30,176 bases of DNA from JADFUS01 sp964600025 (GCA_964600025.1 CAZRHJ010000022.1:1-30176), one strand, 5' to 3'. Positions 14,889 through 23,536 are shown, numbered from the stretch's first letter. Made by a program: numbers and translations. Notes: generated by a model from the letters alone, not told the origin.

Positions 14889-16193
14889 ATGAAGAACTTA
14901 GGTTTTCAGACAAGACAAATCCATAGTGGATATTGTCCAGAGAAGTCAAATAATTCTTGTGTAACACCAATTTACCCAACTGCTGCATACACATTTCGCA
15001 ACACTCAACACGCCGAGAATTTGTTTAATCTCGAAGAAGAGGGGCATATCTACACTCGACTTTCAAACCCAACTACCGAGATATTAGAAAAACGCATTGC
15101 CTCGTTAGAAAATGGAACTTGTGCTGTTGCAACATCATCAGGTATGTCTGCACAATTCTTAGCAATTCAAAATCTTGCTTCGGCAGGAGATAATATAATT
15201 TCAACATCATCTATATATGGAGGTAGTTTCAATCAATTCAAAGTGAATTTTCCACGTCTTGGTATAGACGTACGCTTTGCACAAAAAAGCGGACAAGACT
15301 ACGAGATAGAGGATTTTGAGAGTTTAATAGACGACAATACAAAAGCTATATTTGTAGAGTGTATCGGCAATTCAGATTTTTATATTCCAAAGTTTGATGA
15401 AATATCTGCTTTGTGTCAAAAATACAAAATAGCATTTGTAATTGACAATACCTTTGGGGCAGGTGGATATATTTTTGAAGCACGTAAATGGGGAGCAAAC
15501 GTAATAACACACGCAGCAACTAAATGGATAGGGGGACACGGTAATTCTATTGCAGGAATAGTGATTGATTGTGGAAATTTTGATTGGTCGTCAGGCCGTT
15601 ATCCACAATTCACTCAACCCTCTGTGGCATACAAAGGATTAAGTTTTTGGGATAAATTTGGCAATCAGTGTTTTGGAGTACGTGCCAGAGCCGAAGGTCT
15701 TAGGGACTGGGGTTGTTCACTAAGTCCTTTCAATTCGTTTTTATTACTGACGGGTGTCGAAACTCTTTCGTTGAGAGTTCAGCGAGAATGTGATAATGCT
15801 ATGAGAATTGCAGAATATCTGAGCTGCCACCCTCAAATCGAAAGCGTTAATTATATTGGGCTTACAAACAATCCTAACCACACAAAAGCACTTAAATATC
15901 TCAAAAATGGATTTGGAAGCGTAATGACTATTTGTGTGAAAGGAGGACGAAACCAAACGGCAGAGTTTGTAAATTCTTTGACTTTGATTTCGCACCTAAC
16001 AAACGTTGGCGACAACAAAACATTAATTAGCCACCCAGCCTCTACAACTCACTCCCAAATGGACGATAATGCACTTCTAAAAGCAGGAATAAAACCTAAT
16101 GCCTTGCGTATTTCGGTAGGGATAGAAGACTACGAGGATATTATAAACGATATAGAACAAGCACTTAGCAGAATAAAATATGATAGAGAATAA
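14889..16193 (+). CDS. metY: O-acetylhomoserine sulfhydrylase
   Basis: This cytoplasmic PLP enzyme of the Cys/Met metabolism family joins O-acetyl-L-homoserine with sulfide (or methanethiol) to give homocysteine (or methionine). Its 434 residues match the MetY length, longer than MetB/MetC (about 390). The PLP lysine is K212 in THAATKWIGGHGNSIAG. The N-terminal GFQTRQIHSGY, the AVATSSGMSAQ phosphate-binding region and the C-terminal RISVGIEDYEDI are typical. Its last 14 bases overlap the start of metX, which makes its substrate, so the two are translationally coupled. MetZ (O-succinylhomoserine) is less likely with MetX alongside. Confidence 0.94.
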   Translation: MKNLGFQTRQIHSGYCPEKSNNSCVTPIYPTAAYTFRNTQHAENLFNLEEEGHIYTRLSNPTTEILEKRIASLENGTCAVATSSGMSAQFLAIQNLASAGDNIISTSSIYGGSFNQFKVNFPRLGIDVRFAQKSGQDYEIEDFESLIDDNTKAIFVECIGNSDFYIPKFDEISALCQKYKIAFVIDNTFGAGGYIFEARKWGANVITHAATKWIGGHGNSIAGIVIDCGNFDWSSGRYPQFTQPSVAYKGLSFWDKFGNQCFGVRARAEGLRDWGCSLSPFNSFLLLTGVETLSLRVQRECDNAMRIAEYLSCHPQIESVNYIGLTNNPNHTKALKYLKNGFGSVMTICVKGGRNQTAEFVNSLTLISHLTNVGDNKTLISHPASTTHSQMDDNALLKAGIKPNALRISVGIEDYEDIINDIEQALSRIKYDRE

Positions 16194-17196
16194 AATCAAA
16201 TTAAGTGGTAAATTTGAGTTGGAGTGTGGTGATTATATTCAAAACCTTGAATTATGTTTTCATACATCTTTCGAGAAATACGACAATCAAAAAGTAGTTT
16301 GGATATGCCACGCACTAACAGCATCATCTAATCCAGAGGAGTGGTGGAATGATATTGTTGGTAAAGGCAAATTATTTGATACCTCAAAATATTTTGTAGT
16401 GTGTGTAAATATGCTTGGCTCGTGCTATGGTAGTAGCTCTCCTGCGAGTGTAAACCCAAAGACTTCAAAACCATATATGTTATCATTTCCACAAATAACG
16501 GTAAGAGATATAGTTAAATCTTTGGAAGAAGTGAGAAAACATTTGTTAATAGACAAAATAGATATGTTAATTGGCGGGTCAATAGGAGGATTTCAGGCAC
16601 TTGAATGGGCAATAACAAACCCACAAATAATAGAAAATTTATGTTTACTTGCCACCAGTCCAAAGATAAGTGCTTGGGCAACAGCATTTAACGAATCACA
16701 ACGAATGTGTTTGATGGCAGACAAAGATTTTGTTGAACAAAAAAATATAAACTCAGGTAAAAACGCTTTGAAAGCTGCACGGAGCATAGCTTTGTTGTCT
16801 TATAGATCTTATGATGGCTATAATTCTACCCAAAGCGAGATAGAGAGCAATAATCTTTTTGCCTCAAAATCTGCAAGTTATCAACGCTATCAAGGGCAGA
16901 AATTGGCAAACAGATTTGATGCTTATTCGTATTACACACTTACAAAATGTGTTGATAGTCAGAATGTAGCACGAGGAAGAGAAAGTATCGAAAAGGCTCT
17001 AAAACAAATTACGGCAAAGACTATTTGTATTGGGATAGATTCGGATATACTTTTCCCATATAGCGAACAGAAGTATATGTCTGAGAACATTAAAAACTCA
17101 AAATTCTACAAAATTCATTCTACATTTGGACACGATGGATTTTTGTTGGAACACAAACAAATAACAGAAATAATAAGAAATATATGCAAGTATTAA
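16180..17196 (+). CDS. metX: Homoserine O-acetyltransferase
   Basis: This protein transfers acetyl from acetyl-CoA to L-homoserine, committing it to methionine. It is an alpha/beta-hydrolase fold protein of 338 residues, slightly shorter than many MetX (about 350-380). The nucleophile is S134 in GGSIGGFQALEWA. The other triad members are D289 (SDILFP) and H318 (FGHDGFLLE). The N-terminal WICHALTASS and LGSCYGSSSPASVNP form the oxyanion-hole and substrate region expected of the family. The ATG lies inside the end of metY (14-base overlap) and its own stop overlaps the next gene by 13 bases. It could also use succinyl-CoA, but the neighbouring MetY type favours acetyl. Confidence 0.93.
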   Translation: MIENKIKLSGKFELECGDYIQNLELCFHTSFEKYDNQKVVWICHALTASSNPEEWWNDIVGKGKLFDTSKYFVVCVNMLGSCYGSSSPASVNPKTSKPYMLSFPQITVRDIVKSLEEVRKHLLIDKIDMLIGGSIGGFQALEWAITNPQIIENLCLLATSPKISAWATAFNESQRMCLMADKDFVEQKNINSGKNALKAARSIALLSYRSYDGYNSTQSEIESNNLFASKSASYQRYQGQKLANRFDAYSYYTLTKCVDSQNVARGRESIEKALKQITAKTICIGIDSDILFPYSEQKYMSENIKNSKFYKIHSTFGHDGFLLEHKQITEIIRNICKY

Positions 17197-19631
17197 AATT
17201 CGGTGGCACGTCGGTTGCGTGTGCCAACAACATAAACAAAGTAGTAGAAATTATAGCAGAATCTGTAAACACAGACAAAACTATTGTTGTCTGTTCTGCA
17301 ATTTCGGGAATTACAAACAAATTGATAGAGCTTGGCAATAAGGCATCGAAAGGCGATAGCGAATACATTTTGCTATACGAAAACATAAAACAAATACATA
17401 CGACTATTAGTTTCGAGTTGATAGATAGCGAATTACATAGCGAACTATTGAATGATATAACTCCACTTTTTGAGCAGTTAAAGGATTTATGTCAAAGTGT
17501 TTATACACTCAAAGAACTAAGTTCGTCGGCTTATGACAGAATAGTTAGCTACGGAGAATTACTATCAAGCAAAATTGTATCTTTGAAACTAAAATCACTT
17601 GGTATAAACCATAGTTTGATAGATAGTCGAGAAATTATAAAAACCATAAAATACAATTCACAAAATATTGTAGATGCAAAGATTACATACAGCAACTGTA
17701 ATACAATTTTGTCTAACTATTCAAGCTCATTATTTATTTTAGGAGGCTTTATAGCAAGTGATTATGATGGCAATACCACAACACTTGGCAGGGGAGGTTC
17801 GGACTATACCGCATCTCTACTTGCAGTAGGGTGTAATGCACGAAAATTAGAAATTTGGACAGATGTTGATGGAATGATGACTTCCGATCCACGAATTGTT
17901 CCAACAGCACGTACAATTAGCAATATATCCTATAACGAAGCATTAGAATTGTCGCATTTTGGAGCAAAAGTAGTTTATCCACCAACTATCAACCCAGTTG
18001 TCAAAAAAGGAATTCCTATATACATTAAAAACACTTTTTCGCCCAATGGAAACTACACTCTTATCGAGAATAATCCTCCACAAAACAATAGTTTTGCCAA
18101 AGGTATTTCGAGTAGTGATAATATAGCTTTGCTTTCTTTGGAAGGCAGTGGAATGGTTGGAGCAACAGGATATTGTGGCAAATTATTTAGTATTTTAGCA
18201 AGTCAGTTAATTGATGTTATTTTGATAACTCAGGCATCATCTGTAAATACAATGTGTGTGGTGGTATGGGAAAAAGATGCAAAACGTGCAAAAGAGATTG
18301 TAGATGAAACATTTGCCTACGAAATATCATTGGGCAAGGTAGAGGCTCTAAAAGTAGAAGTGGGATTTTCTATAATATCTCTTGTCGGAAGTAACCTAAA
18401 AAACAGTTTTGGAGTAAGTGGCAGAATGTTCGAAGCATTGGGCAAAAATGGCATAAATATACGTGCCATAGCACAGGGTTCGTCCGAAAAAAACATAACT
18501 ACAATAGTTCCTACTTCCGAAGCAAATAAGGCTATTAGAGTTATTCACAAAGAGATGTTTGAAGATAGTTCAAAAGCAAAGGATATATATTTATTTGTAG
18601 CAGGTTATGGCAATGTGTCAAGCTCATTGTTCCATATCATCAACGAACAAAACAACTACATAAAAAACAAATACAATATAAATATTGTTATTTGTGGGGT
18701 ATGTAATAGTCGCAAATATATTTTGGACAAAAATGGTCTGAAAACAAAAGACATTAAAGAGCAATTAGAAAACGGTAGCAATAATACAAATAATGTTTTT
18801 ATCGAAAAGGTACTCAACAGTCAGTTGCACAATACAATATTTGTGGACTGTACCGCAAATTCCACTATCGCTTCTTATTATTCAGATATGTTCTCTCACA
18901 ACATTTCGGTTGTAACCTGCAACAAAATAGCAAACTCTGCACCGTGGGCAAGTTACGATAAATTATTTAGAAAACTTAGTGAAAATCAATGTTACTACAA
19001 ATACGAAACCACAGTAGGTGCAGCCTTACCAATCATATCTACAATAGATCAAATTCAGAAAAGTGGAGATAAAGTTTCGAAAGTGGAAGCAGTACTTTCT
19101 GGCACGTTAAACTATCTATTTAGTAGCTACGATACCTCAAAATCATTTGCAAATATTATCAAAGAAGCAAAAGATTTGGGATATACAGAACCAGACCCAA
19201 GATTGGATTTAAAAGGAATTGACGTACTACGCAAACTGACAATAATTGCCAGACAAATTGGTATCAAAATGGGACAAACAGATATTGACTACAAACCATT
19301 TATAGAAGATAAATATTTTGAGGGAGATTTGGAGGATTTTTATAGTAATGTAGAAGGACAAGAAGGTGTTTTTAAAAACCTTTATGATAGTGCAAATTCA
19401 GAAGGAAAAAAACTGAGATTTATTGCCAAAATTGAGAATAATAAATGCTCTATTTCGCTCAAAGAAATTGACAACTCACACCCATTTTATTCTTTGAATG
19501 GCACTGACAATGCAATATTAATATATTCAGAATATTATAAATCTCCATTGCTAATACAAGGTGCTGGGGCAGGAGGTCTGCAAACCGCATCGGGAGTTTT
19601 GAACGATATTTTGACAATAAATTTAGAGTAA
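17184..19631 (+). CDS. thrA: Bifunctional aspartokinase / homoserine dehydrogenase
   Basis: This 815-residue fusion catalyses the first and third steps from aspartate to homoserine. The aspartokinase domain (about 1-290) begins LKFGGTSV and contains GRGGSDYTASLLA and the WTDVDGMMTSDPR segment. Two ACT-like regulatory repeats follow (about 300-460). The homoserine dehydrogenase domain starts near 468 with the NAD(P) motif AGYGNVSSS (473-481), then VGAALPI, SGTLNYLFSS and EPDPRLDLKG (669-678). It is the size of E. coli ThrA/MetL (810-820). The gene starts inside metX and supplies homoserine to it, so here the enzyme is tied to methionine, functionally like MetL although thrA is the usual label in this phylum. 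No thrB or thrC follows. A shared terminator lies at 19684-19720. Confidence 0.94.
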   Translation: MQVLKFGGTSVACANNINKVVEIIAESVNTDKTIVVCSAISGITNKLIELGNKASKGDSEYILLYENIKQIHTTISFELIDSELHSELLNDITPLFEQLKDLCQSVYTLKELSSSAYDRIVSYGELLSSKIVSLKLKSLGINHSLIDSREIIKTIKYNSQNIVDAKITYSNCNTILSNYSSSLFILGGFIASDYDGNTTTLGRGGSDYTASLLAVGCNARKLEIWTDVDGMMTSDPRIVPTARTISNISYNEALELSHFGAKVVYPPTINPVVKKGIPIYIKNTFSPNGNYTLIENNPPQNNSFAKGISSSDNIALLSLEGSGMVGATGYCGKLFSILASQLIDVILITQASSVNTMCVVVWEKDAKRAKEIVDETFAYEISLGKVEALKVEVGFSIISLVGSNLKNSFGVSGRMFEALGKNGINIRAIAQGSSEKNITTIVPTSEANKAIRVIHKEMFEDSSKAKDIYLFVAGYGNVSSSLFHIINEQNNYIKNKYNINIVICGVCNSRKYILDKNGLKTKDIKEQLENGSNNTNNVFIEKVLNSQLHNTIFVDCTANSTIASYYSDMFSHNISVVTCNKIANSAPWASYDKLFRKLSENQCYYKYETTVGAALPIISTIDQIQKSGDKVSKVEAVLSGTLNYLFSSYDTSKSFANIIKEAKDLGYTEPDPRLDLKGIDVLRKLTIIARQIGIKMGQTDIDYKPFIEDKYFEGDLEDFYSNVEGQEGVFKNLYDSANSEGKKLRFIAKIENNKCSISLKEIDNSHPFYSLNGTDNAILIYSEYYKSPLLIQGAGAGGLQTASGVLNDILTINLE

Positions 19632-19649
19632 AAAATATCTTTCAGAAAC

Positions 19650-19680
19650 GATAGGCGAGTTTCGGTTTTGGTAGACAATA
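19650..19680 (+). repeat. MITE-like remnant (copy D)
   Basis: Only the right-hand end survives: GATAGGCGAGTTTCGGTTTT, then a decayed terminus GGTAGACAATA. It sits between the thrA stop and the shared terminator. Confidence 0.6.
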
Positions 19681-19683
19681 TCC

Positions 19684-19720
19684 AAAAAAATAATCAGCTC
19701 AATATGAGCTGATTATTTTT
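19684..19720. terminator. Bidirectional terminator overlapping the end of the SDR gene
   Basis: The stem AATAATCAGCTCA (ending 19701) pairs with TGAGCTGATTATT (from 19705), with a three-base loop and T-runs on both strands. It stops thrA on the plus strand and the steroid operon on the minus strand. The last codons and the TGA stop of the minus-strand SDR gene (19699-19720) form part of the hairpin. Confidence 0.88.
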
Positions 19721-20514
19721 GTAATATCTATTTGTGAGAATATATTTTCTTTGTTTTTTATATGAATATCTCGGACAGCTTTATGCGAAAGGATTTTGCC
19801 GTGTAGGTCATCATCTCCAAACAATGCTCTAAGGTGCAATTCTGAGGCTTTTTGAGGAGTTTTGATAAATGGGCGGAAGAATATATCTGCAAGTCTGTCA
19901 TACCAACTGTGCATAGTTATTATACCAGTATTCACAACCCCTGGGTCAATAACTATAACTTTGGGATTAGAGATTTTTTCAGACAATTCCAAAGCATAGG
20001 CAGTAACTGCTAATTTTGAACGATAATAGGCTTTCATACGCTTATATCCAGTATCTCCACAGAAAAAAAATGAATTTATTTTGCCTAAACGATAGGTAAC
20101 AGAACCCGTTAAGAGGAGTTTCCCCTCGTGTGATATATTTGGTAAAAGTAGAGTAGTGAGTAGCCTTGTAGCAACATAATTAACACCTACTGTGGCTTCT
20201 ATTGCATCGCTTGTTAGCGTATAATCTTTGTACATAGTCCCAGCATTGTTCACAAGCGAATATATTTTAGGATATTTTTCTAAGATAGTTTTGGCAAACT
20301 TACGCACAGAGTCCAAACTCTCTAAATCCAAACTATGAATAAATATTTCTGCATTTGGATTTAATTCCAATAATTCTTTTCTGAAAATTTCAGCTTTTTG
20401 GGCGTTACGACAAGCCAAAACAACACTTTCACCCCTAAGCACAAGTTTCTTAGAGAGTTCTTTGCCTATTCCACTGGTTGCCCCAGTAACAATTATAATT
20501 CCTTTCCCGTCCAT
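19699..20514 (-). CDS. Short-chain dehydrogenase/reductase (last gene of steroid-type operon)
   Basis: This is a 271-residue classical SDR using NAD(P). The cofactor motif is TGATSGIG near residue 10, then LVNNAGTMY, then a catalytic Ser in LLTGSVTY and the pair Y163xxxK167 in YYRSK. DPGVVNTGI follows the active site. An Arg in the ACRN segment after the second beta strand suggests NADP(H). The overall pattern resembles the retinol-dehydrogenase/WWOX-like branch, which acts on hydrophobic alcohols and ketones. It is the distal gene of a run with an SRD5A-like reductase, an OYE-type reductase and another SDR, so a 3-oxo/3-hydroxy-steroid or bile-acid activity is a reasonable guess. Its start overlaps the upstream SDR by 22 bases. 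Confidence 0.85.
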   Translation of the reverse strand: MDGKGIIIVTGATSGIGKELSKKLVLRGESVVLACRNAQKAEIFRKELLELNPNAEIFIHSLDLESLDSVRKFAKTILEKYPKIYSLVNNAGTMYKDYTLTSDAIEATVGVNYVATRLLTTLLLPNISHEGKLLLTGSVTYRLGKINSFFFCGDTGYKRMKAYYRSKLAVTAYALELSEKISNPKVIVIDPGVVNTGIITMHSWYDRLADIFFRPFIKTPQKASELHLRALFGDDDLHGKILSHKAVRDIHIKNKENIFSQIDITKIISSY

Positions 20515-21296
20515 TTTCTAAGTTTTGATTGCATAAACAAATATAGACTATCTGGAACGATTGGCACAAAAACCATAAACAACCTATTGAAGAATCCCGG
20601 TGTAATTTTGCGTTTGTTTTTGAAAACTGCCTTAACAGCCTTACGAACAAGTTTTTCGCAAGTCATCAATACTCCAAGTCTAAGACCTAATTTTTGGTAA
20701 CTTGCGGGTAGATTGTAAAGTCCCGTTGCTATACCACCCGGGCATACACTTGTAACGTGAACACCAAAAGGCTTTAACTCATATCTCAATGATTGCGAAA
20801 AAGAATTGATAAAGGATTTAGTTGCAACATACATTGCAATACAAGGTAGGGGAGTGAACGCCGACAAAGACGACATATTTATTATGTAACCTTTTTTACG
20901 AGCTTTCATATCCTCGCCAAAAAGTTTACAAATATGTGTCAAAGTTCGAACGTGAAGATTAATGAATAAATCAATCTTGTCGGAAGATATAGCAGAAAGG
21001 GTGTTAAGCTCAAAAATACCTGCGTTATTTACAAGCATTTCGATATTTATATCAAATGCTTTTACTTTGTTATAAAGTTCTAATGCAGCCTTTTCCGAAG
21101 CCAAATCCATATAGATAGGGTAGGTTGCTACTCCAAAATTTTCGGTCAGCAAATCAGCTACCGAATACAGTTGTTCCTTTTGATTACTAACTGCAACAAT
21201 ATTATAGCCTCTTTGTGCTAAATAATGAGCATACCAAAAACCTATACCAGAACTTGCCCCAGTTACCAGAGCATATCTACCAGCAAACTCTTTCAT
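20493..21296 (-). CDS. Short-chain dehydrogenase/reductase (DltE/17-beta-HSD-12-like)
   Basis: This 267-residue SDR has the cofactor motif TGASSGIG (13-20), MLVNNAGIF, NMSSLSAF with the catalytic Ser, and Y156xxxK160 in YVATK, followed by CPGGIATG. The C-terminal tail (after about 225) is basic and hydrophobic, as in membrane-associated members near 17-beta-HSD type 12 and DltE. In this operon it is a good candidate for the 3-beta- or 17-beta-hydroxysteroid dehydrogenase step. Its 3' end overlaps the next SDR gene by 22 bases. A 55-base gap holding a MITE remnant separates it from the upstream reductase gene, and no promoter is visible in that gap. Confidence 0.87.
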   Translation of the reverse strand: MKEFAGRYALVTGASSGIGFWYAHYLAQRGYNIVAVSNQKEQLYSVADLLTENFGVATYPIYMDLASEKAALELYNKVKAFDINIEMLVNNAGIFELNTLSAISSDKIDLFINLHVRTLTHICKLFGEDMKARKKGYIINMSSLSAFTPLPCIAMYVATKSFINSFSQSLRYELKPFGVHVTSVCPGGIATGLYNLPASYQKLGLRLGVLMTCEKLVRKAVKAVFKNKRKITPGFFNRLFMVFVPIVPDSLYLFMQSKLRKWTGKEL

Positions 21297-21307
21297 ATTT
21301 ATTTAAT

Positions 21308-21347
21308 GTATTGTCCGCTAAAATTTAAACTCTCCTTTTCGGAAAGT
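21308..21347 (-). repeat. MITE-like remnant (copy E)
   Basis: TATTGTCCGCTAAAA (21309-21323) is the right terminus, inverted. An AAACTC fragment and TTTCGGAAAG, an internal block of the family, follow it. Everything between has been lost. It lies in the gap between two genes of one operon without interrupting either. Confidence 0.6.
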
Positions 21348-21351
21348 AATA

Positions 21352-22557
21352 TTATTTTTTTAATTCGTCTAACAAATTCTGTGGAATATCACTAAGGTGT
21401 TTATGACAAGCCATTTCACGTGAATACATACGTGCAATGCAATAATTTGAGTGGTCGCAACCTCCCTTGTAATTCACATCTTTTTGCATACTGTTCACAA
21501 AATCTGGTTCGTTGATAAGAACTCTTGCCATAGCAACAAACTCAAAACCACTGTCCAAAACCTTTTGGATTGCTGGTCGTGAAGTCAAACCACCAACATA
21601 AATCAAAGGCATTTTCAAGGCTTTACGAAAATGCAAGGCCTCTTCCAAGAAATACGCATCTTTGTATTCCACAGCAGGTATCATATATTTTCCAACCATT
21701 TTTATACCTAATTTAAGCCACCATTTATCCATATAGTAAGTAAGTGTTTTGATAGGCATTTTGCCTCGCATTACATACATTGGGGCATTACTCACAAAAC
21801 CTCCACTCAACACCAAAGCGTGAACGCCTAAGCTCTCCAAAGTCTGACAAACTTTGATACACTCTTCACGTTGCATACCTGCCTTAAAACCGTCGTTCAT
21901 ATTCACTTTGACAACTACACCCATATCGTTTCCAGCTGCTTCCATTACTTTGGATATTGCCATTTTCATAAAACGCATACGATTTTCCAAACTTCCCCCA
22001 AACTCATCTTTACGGTGGTTGGTAGAAGGCGACAAGAACTGACTAATCAAATATCCGTGTCCAGCGTGAACTTCCACACAGTCAAAACCTGCTTTACGAG
22101 CCAGATTGACAGCATTGCCAAAATGCTCTGCCATTTCTTCTATCTCGTGTTTTTTCATTCCTCGCACTATCGTTGGAGAATATAGGTTAAAACCAGTAGA
22201 TGCAGAAATAGGAATTTGACCTGCCATTGTGGCATTACACATATTTCCACAGTGTCCTATCTGAATACTAACTTTGCTACCAGTAGAGTGAATACGCTCT
22301 GTAATTTCTTTGAGTTGGGGGATTATTTCTTCTCTCAACCACATTTGGTGAGGAAAAGAAAGACCACTGCGATGCACAGCGGCATAAGCCAATGTAGTCA
22401 TACCAATACCACCTTGTGCAACACTGTAATGATAGTCCGAGAGCATTTGTGTAGGAGCATTGCCCTGACACATACCCTCGAATGCTGCCGCACGGATTGT
22501 TCTATTTCGCAAAGTGATAGGGCCAATCTTTGCTTCCGAAAATATATCTTGATTCAT
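21352..22557 (-). CDS. OYE-family FMN ene-reductase, candidate 3-oxo-delta4-steroid/bile-acid reductase
   Basis: This 401-residue protein has the FMN-binding TIM barrel of the old-yellow-enzyme/2,4-dienoyl-CoA-reductase family. The N-terminus has KIGPITLRNRTIRAAAFEGM. The substrate/proton-donor motif is H164AGHGY169LISQFLSP, followed by the NHRKDEFGGSLENRMRF signature, and a late GGLTSRPAIQKVLDSG and AMARVLINEPDF bind the FMN phosphate. The C-terminal FAD domain of full dienoyl-CoA reductases is absent. A Cys-containing tail (GGCDHSNYC, then MACHKH) does not match the standard 4Fe-4S spacing CxxCxxxC. Beside an SRD5A-like gene the best guess is the 5-beta-reductase-type partner known in gut Bacteroidota clusters. 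Its start is four bases after the SRD5A-like gene's stop. Confidence 0.85.
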   Translation of the reverse strand: MNQDIFSEAKIGPITLRNRTIRAAAFEGMCQGNAPTQMLSDYHYSVAQGGIGMTTLAYAAVHRSGLSFPHQMWLREEIIPQLKEITERIHSTGSKVSIQIGHCGNMCNATMAGQIPISASTGFNLYSPTIVRGMKKHEIEEMAEHFGNAVNLARKAGFDCVEVHAGHGYLISQFLSPSTNHRKDEFGGSLENRMRFMKMAISKVMEAAGNDMGVVVKVNMNDGFKAGMQREECIKVCQTLESLGVHALVLSGGFVSNAPMYVMRGKMPIKTLTYYMDKWWLKLGIKMVGKYMIPAVEYKDAYFLEEALHFRKALKMPLIYVGGLTSRPAIQKVLDSGFEFVAMARVLINEPDFVNSMQKDVNYKGGCDHSNYCIARMYSREMACHKHLSDIPQNLLDELKK

Positions 22558-22561
22558 TATT

Positions 22562-23326
22562 TTAATATATAAAAGGGATTATACGTTTACGATTAAGTTT
22601 TTTGTATTCTTCGCCAAACTCTGACAAGTATTTTTTGTGAATAGTGTTGGCTCTTGGTACAAGATTGGCAAAAGTCCACCAAACAAATACCAACCCAGCA
22701 CTCGACCAAGTAAGAATAGCAAAACCAGTCCACTCCACAAGTTCTCCAAAATAATTTGACGAACACACATAATTATACATACCTCCACGTGGGATATAGT
22801 GCTTTGTATCGCCGGGTTTGCGAAGATTTCTAACAATGTGGTCGGAATGTAAATTGATAGCCATACCCACAAAAAATATAATAGCACCAATTATAAATTG
22901 GGGAGAATACAGCCATTGCGAAGTGTAAAGAGTATCGGGTGCAATATAAAAAATCCACCCACCTTGCATTATCCCATTGAGCGTATTAAACAACATACCC
23001 ATTGCCACAATAGCTATCGGCATTTTGCTTTTGCCTTTCATAAGCAAAGGAAAAATAAATGAGCGTTGAAAATAATGCAACTGAAAAAGTGCAAATATAA
23101 CAAGAGGTACAAGTTCCGTTTTGCGAGGAGAAAACAACATTAAAGCAGTCATCACAATAAAAACAGGCGACTCCATTAGAATCCAACCAATTTTGTTGGG
23201 AATTGCCCAACCCCATTTTTTGTTAATCATCATTCCGTAACCTGCATCAACAAAATAAAGTGCAACAAACACAAAAAGTGCAATTACAGACATTGTTATC
23301 AAAAAATAATTAAAAACCTCTTCCAT
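22562..23326 (-). CDS. 3-oxo-5-alpha-steroid 4-dehydrogenase (SRD5A-like 5-alpha-reductase)
   Basis: This 254-residue inner-membrane protein has about seven hydrophobic segments and matches the steroid 5-alpha-reductase family throughout, with an especially close C-terminal half. NLHSDHIVRNLRKPGD (158-173), then YIPRGGMYNYV, SNYFGELVEW and a final RKRIIPFIY parallel human SRD5A1. E52 (MESP) and Y85 (LHYFQRSF) line up with the catalytic E57 and Y91 of human SRD5A2. It would reduce the delta-4 bond of 3-oxo steroids or 3-oxo-bile acids with NADPH to give 5-alpha (allo) products. It is the first gene of a four-gene operon. Its start lies 15 bases from a MITE-like element that separates it from a consensus promoter. 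Confidence 0.92.
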   Translation of the reverse strand: MEEVFNYFLITMSVIALFVFVALYFVDAGYGMMINKKWGWAIPNKIGWILMESPVFIVMTALMLFSPRKTELVPLVIFALFQLHYFQRSFIFPLLMKGKSKMPIAIVAMGMLFNTLNGIMQGGWIFYIAPDTLYTSQWLYSPQFIIGAIIFFVGMAINLHSDHIVRNLRKPGDTKHYIPRGGMYNYVCSSNYFGELVEWTGFAILTWSSAGLVFVWWTFANLVPRANTIHKKYLSEFGEEYKKLNRKRIIPFIY

Positions 23327-23341
23327 ATTTATATTTTTATT

Positions 23342-23483
23342 TAGTATTGTCCTCTAAAAACGAAACTCGTCTATCTTGTCTATTTCACTGATGCTCATAA
23401 CTCACGTACGCCAGTACGCAACATTATGACCATTAGTAAAATAGCCTAAGTTATTAGAAACTTGGACGATTTCGGAAATGTAA
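23342..23483 (-). mobile_element. MITE-like element in the steroid operon leader (copy F)
   Basis: The copy starts TAGTATTGTCCTCTAAAAAC and follows the family through the ACTCACGTACGCCAGTACG hairpin block and AATAGCCTAAG to GATTTCGGAAA, where similarity stops. The far terminus is missing, and no convincing target duplication is seen. It fills nearly all the space between the minus-strand promoter at 23505-23536 and the SRD5A-like start at 23326. Confidence 0.8.
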
Positions 23484-23504
23484 TTTTTTTTATAATTGAA
23501 GTAG

Positions 23505-23536
23505 CAAATATAAACAAAAAAATAGGATTACCCAAA
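23505..23536 (-). promoter_or_regulatory. Consensus promoter of the steroid operon
   Basis: On the minus strand TTTG (23536-23533), 20 bases, then TATATTTG (23512-23505) is an exact Bacteroidota promoter. The -33 box lies in the loop of the gcvT terminator. The predicted transcript starts near 23498 and crosses the element at 23342-23483, giving a leader of about 170 bases. Confidence 0.65.

Noticed and set aside
21352..21480. 4Fe-4S cluster in the OYE-family protein
   Set aside because: The C-terminal Cys spacing (CDHSNYC, then C after about ten residues) does not match CxxCxxxC-x11-12-C, so the cluster is not claimed.
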